A stretch of 64,000 nt of DNA from SAR202 cluster bacterium bin127. Its GTDB lineage: Bacteria > Chloroflexota > Dehalococcoidia > Lucifugimonadales > Lucifugimonadaceae. The notes beneath the pieces were generated by a model. That model searched no databases. It worked only from the letters and a program-made list of their open reading frames with translations, and had not been told where the DNA came from. Within the stretch, counting starts at the first letter, position 1; each line of letters opens with the position of its first letter. This document shows, piece after piece, positions 63,958 to 64,000 of this stretch. The stretch is from positions 25,569 through 89,568 of the forward strand of contig MPNN01000009.1 in assembly GCA_002239045.1 (NCBI GenBank), in the 5' to 3' direction. The position numbers and the translations under genes were made by a program.

Positions 63958-64000
63958 GAGGCCACCTCCTACATGAGGGGTGAAATGCCCGAGAACATCA

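Noticed and set aside
63969..64000. End of a possible leftward gene (last residues MFSGISPLM) just before the endolysin
   Set aside because: Only about ten codons are visible; a holin would fit here, but the fragment cannot support a call.
1..64000. CRISPR arrays, rRNA, insertion sequences, integrase and att sites
   Set aside because: No regularly spaced repeats, no rRNA-like sequence, no transposase or integrase, and no obvious attachment core were seen.

Overview
This window is part of the genome of a long-tailed double-stranded DNA phage of a Gram-negative host. The evidence is a terminase-portal-MuF-scaffold-coat-connector-tail tube series, a full phage replication set, and a Gram-negative lysis cassette with an exported endolysin and overlapping inner and outer spanins. 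A lipoprotein signal in another gene also fits a Gram-negative host. Genes are dense, often joined by ATGA, GTGA or TGATG overlaps, and nearly all have strong GGAGG-type ribosome binding sites. The host genus cannot be named from the sequence. Neither end looks like a genome end: the tail tube gene runs off the left edge and the lysis operon appears to continue past the right edge.

Layout. From 1 to about 25.9 kb, leftward, lies the virion module: terminase small subunit, portal, many small unknown genes, MuF protein, an HslV-like protease, scaffold, coat protein, four connector genes and tail tube. Accessory genes sit inside it: a lipoprotein metalloprotease, two NADAR genes, a homing endonuclease and a small repressor-like protein. 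From 26.0 to 27.6 kb a separately regulated four-gene cassette splits the two terminase genes. From 27.9 to 53.7 kb, leftward, come the large terminase, SNF2 helicase, DnaB helicase, flap exonuclease, SbcC/SbcD-like pair, a PD-(D/E)XK nuclease, a RecA-like recombinase, SSB, clamp loader, a UDG-PolA fusion polymerase, sliding clamp, primase and a sigma-like factor. Interleaved with these are QueE, QueD, DpdA, FolE and QueC, the complete route from GTP to 7-deazaguanine in DNA, and a HisC-like aminotransferase. From 53.9 to 62.2 kb is a GC-rich block of probable early genes: a leftward arm and a rightward arm that diverge from an intergenic region at 59.14-59.51 kb. From 62.35 to 64.0 kb the lysis genes run leftward.

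Three observations link these regions. First, one motif of about 40 residues (LLxxRxxL, then a G-x-x-V turn, then NExxIRxSR) occurs in the MuF capsid protein, just before its papain-like C-terminal domain, and in five proteins of the right-hand divergent block. One of those five also ends in a papain-like domain. Second, three promoters (59.19 kb leftward, 59.45 kb rightward, 27.65 kb leftward) share TTGACA, a 17-base spacer and a C/TAAACT hexamer lying inside a palindrome with AAACT and AGTTT arms, so the divergent block and the terminase-splitting cassette look like one regulon. Third, three leftward transcription units end in strong hairpins that all carry the same TCTTCCAACTTT tail.

Gene functions given below are from reading motifs by eye; no database search was possible.
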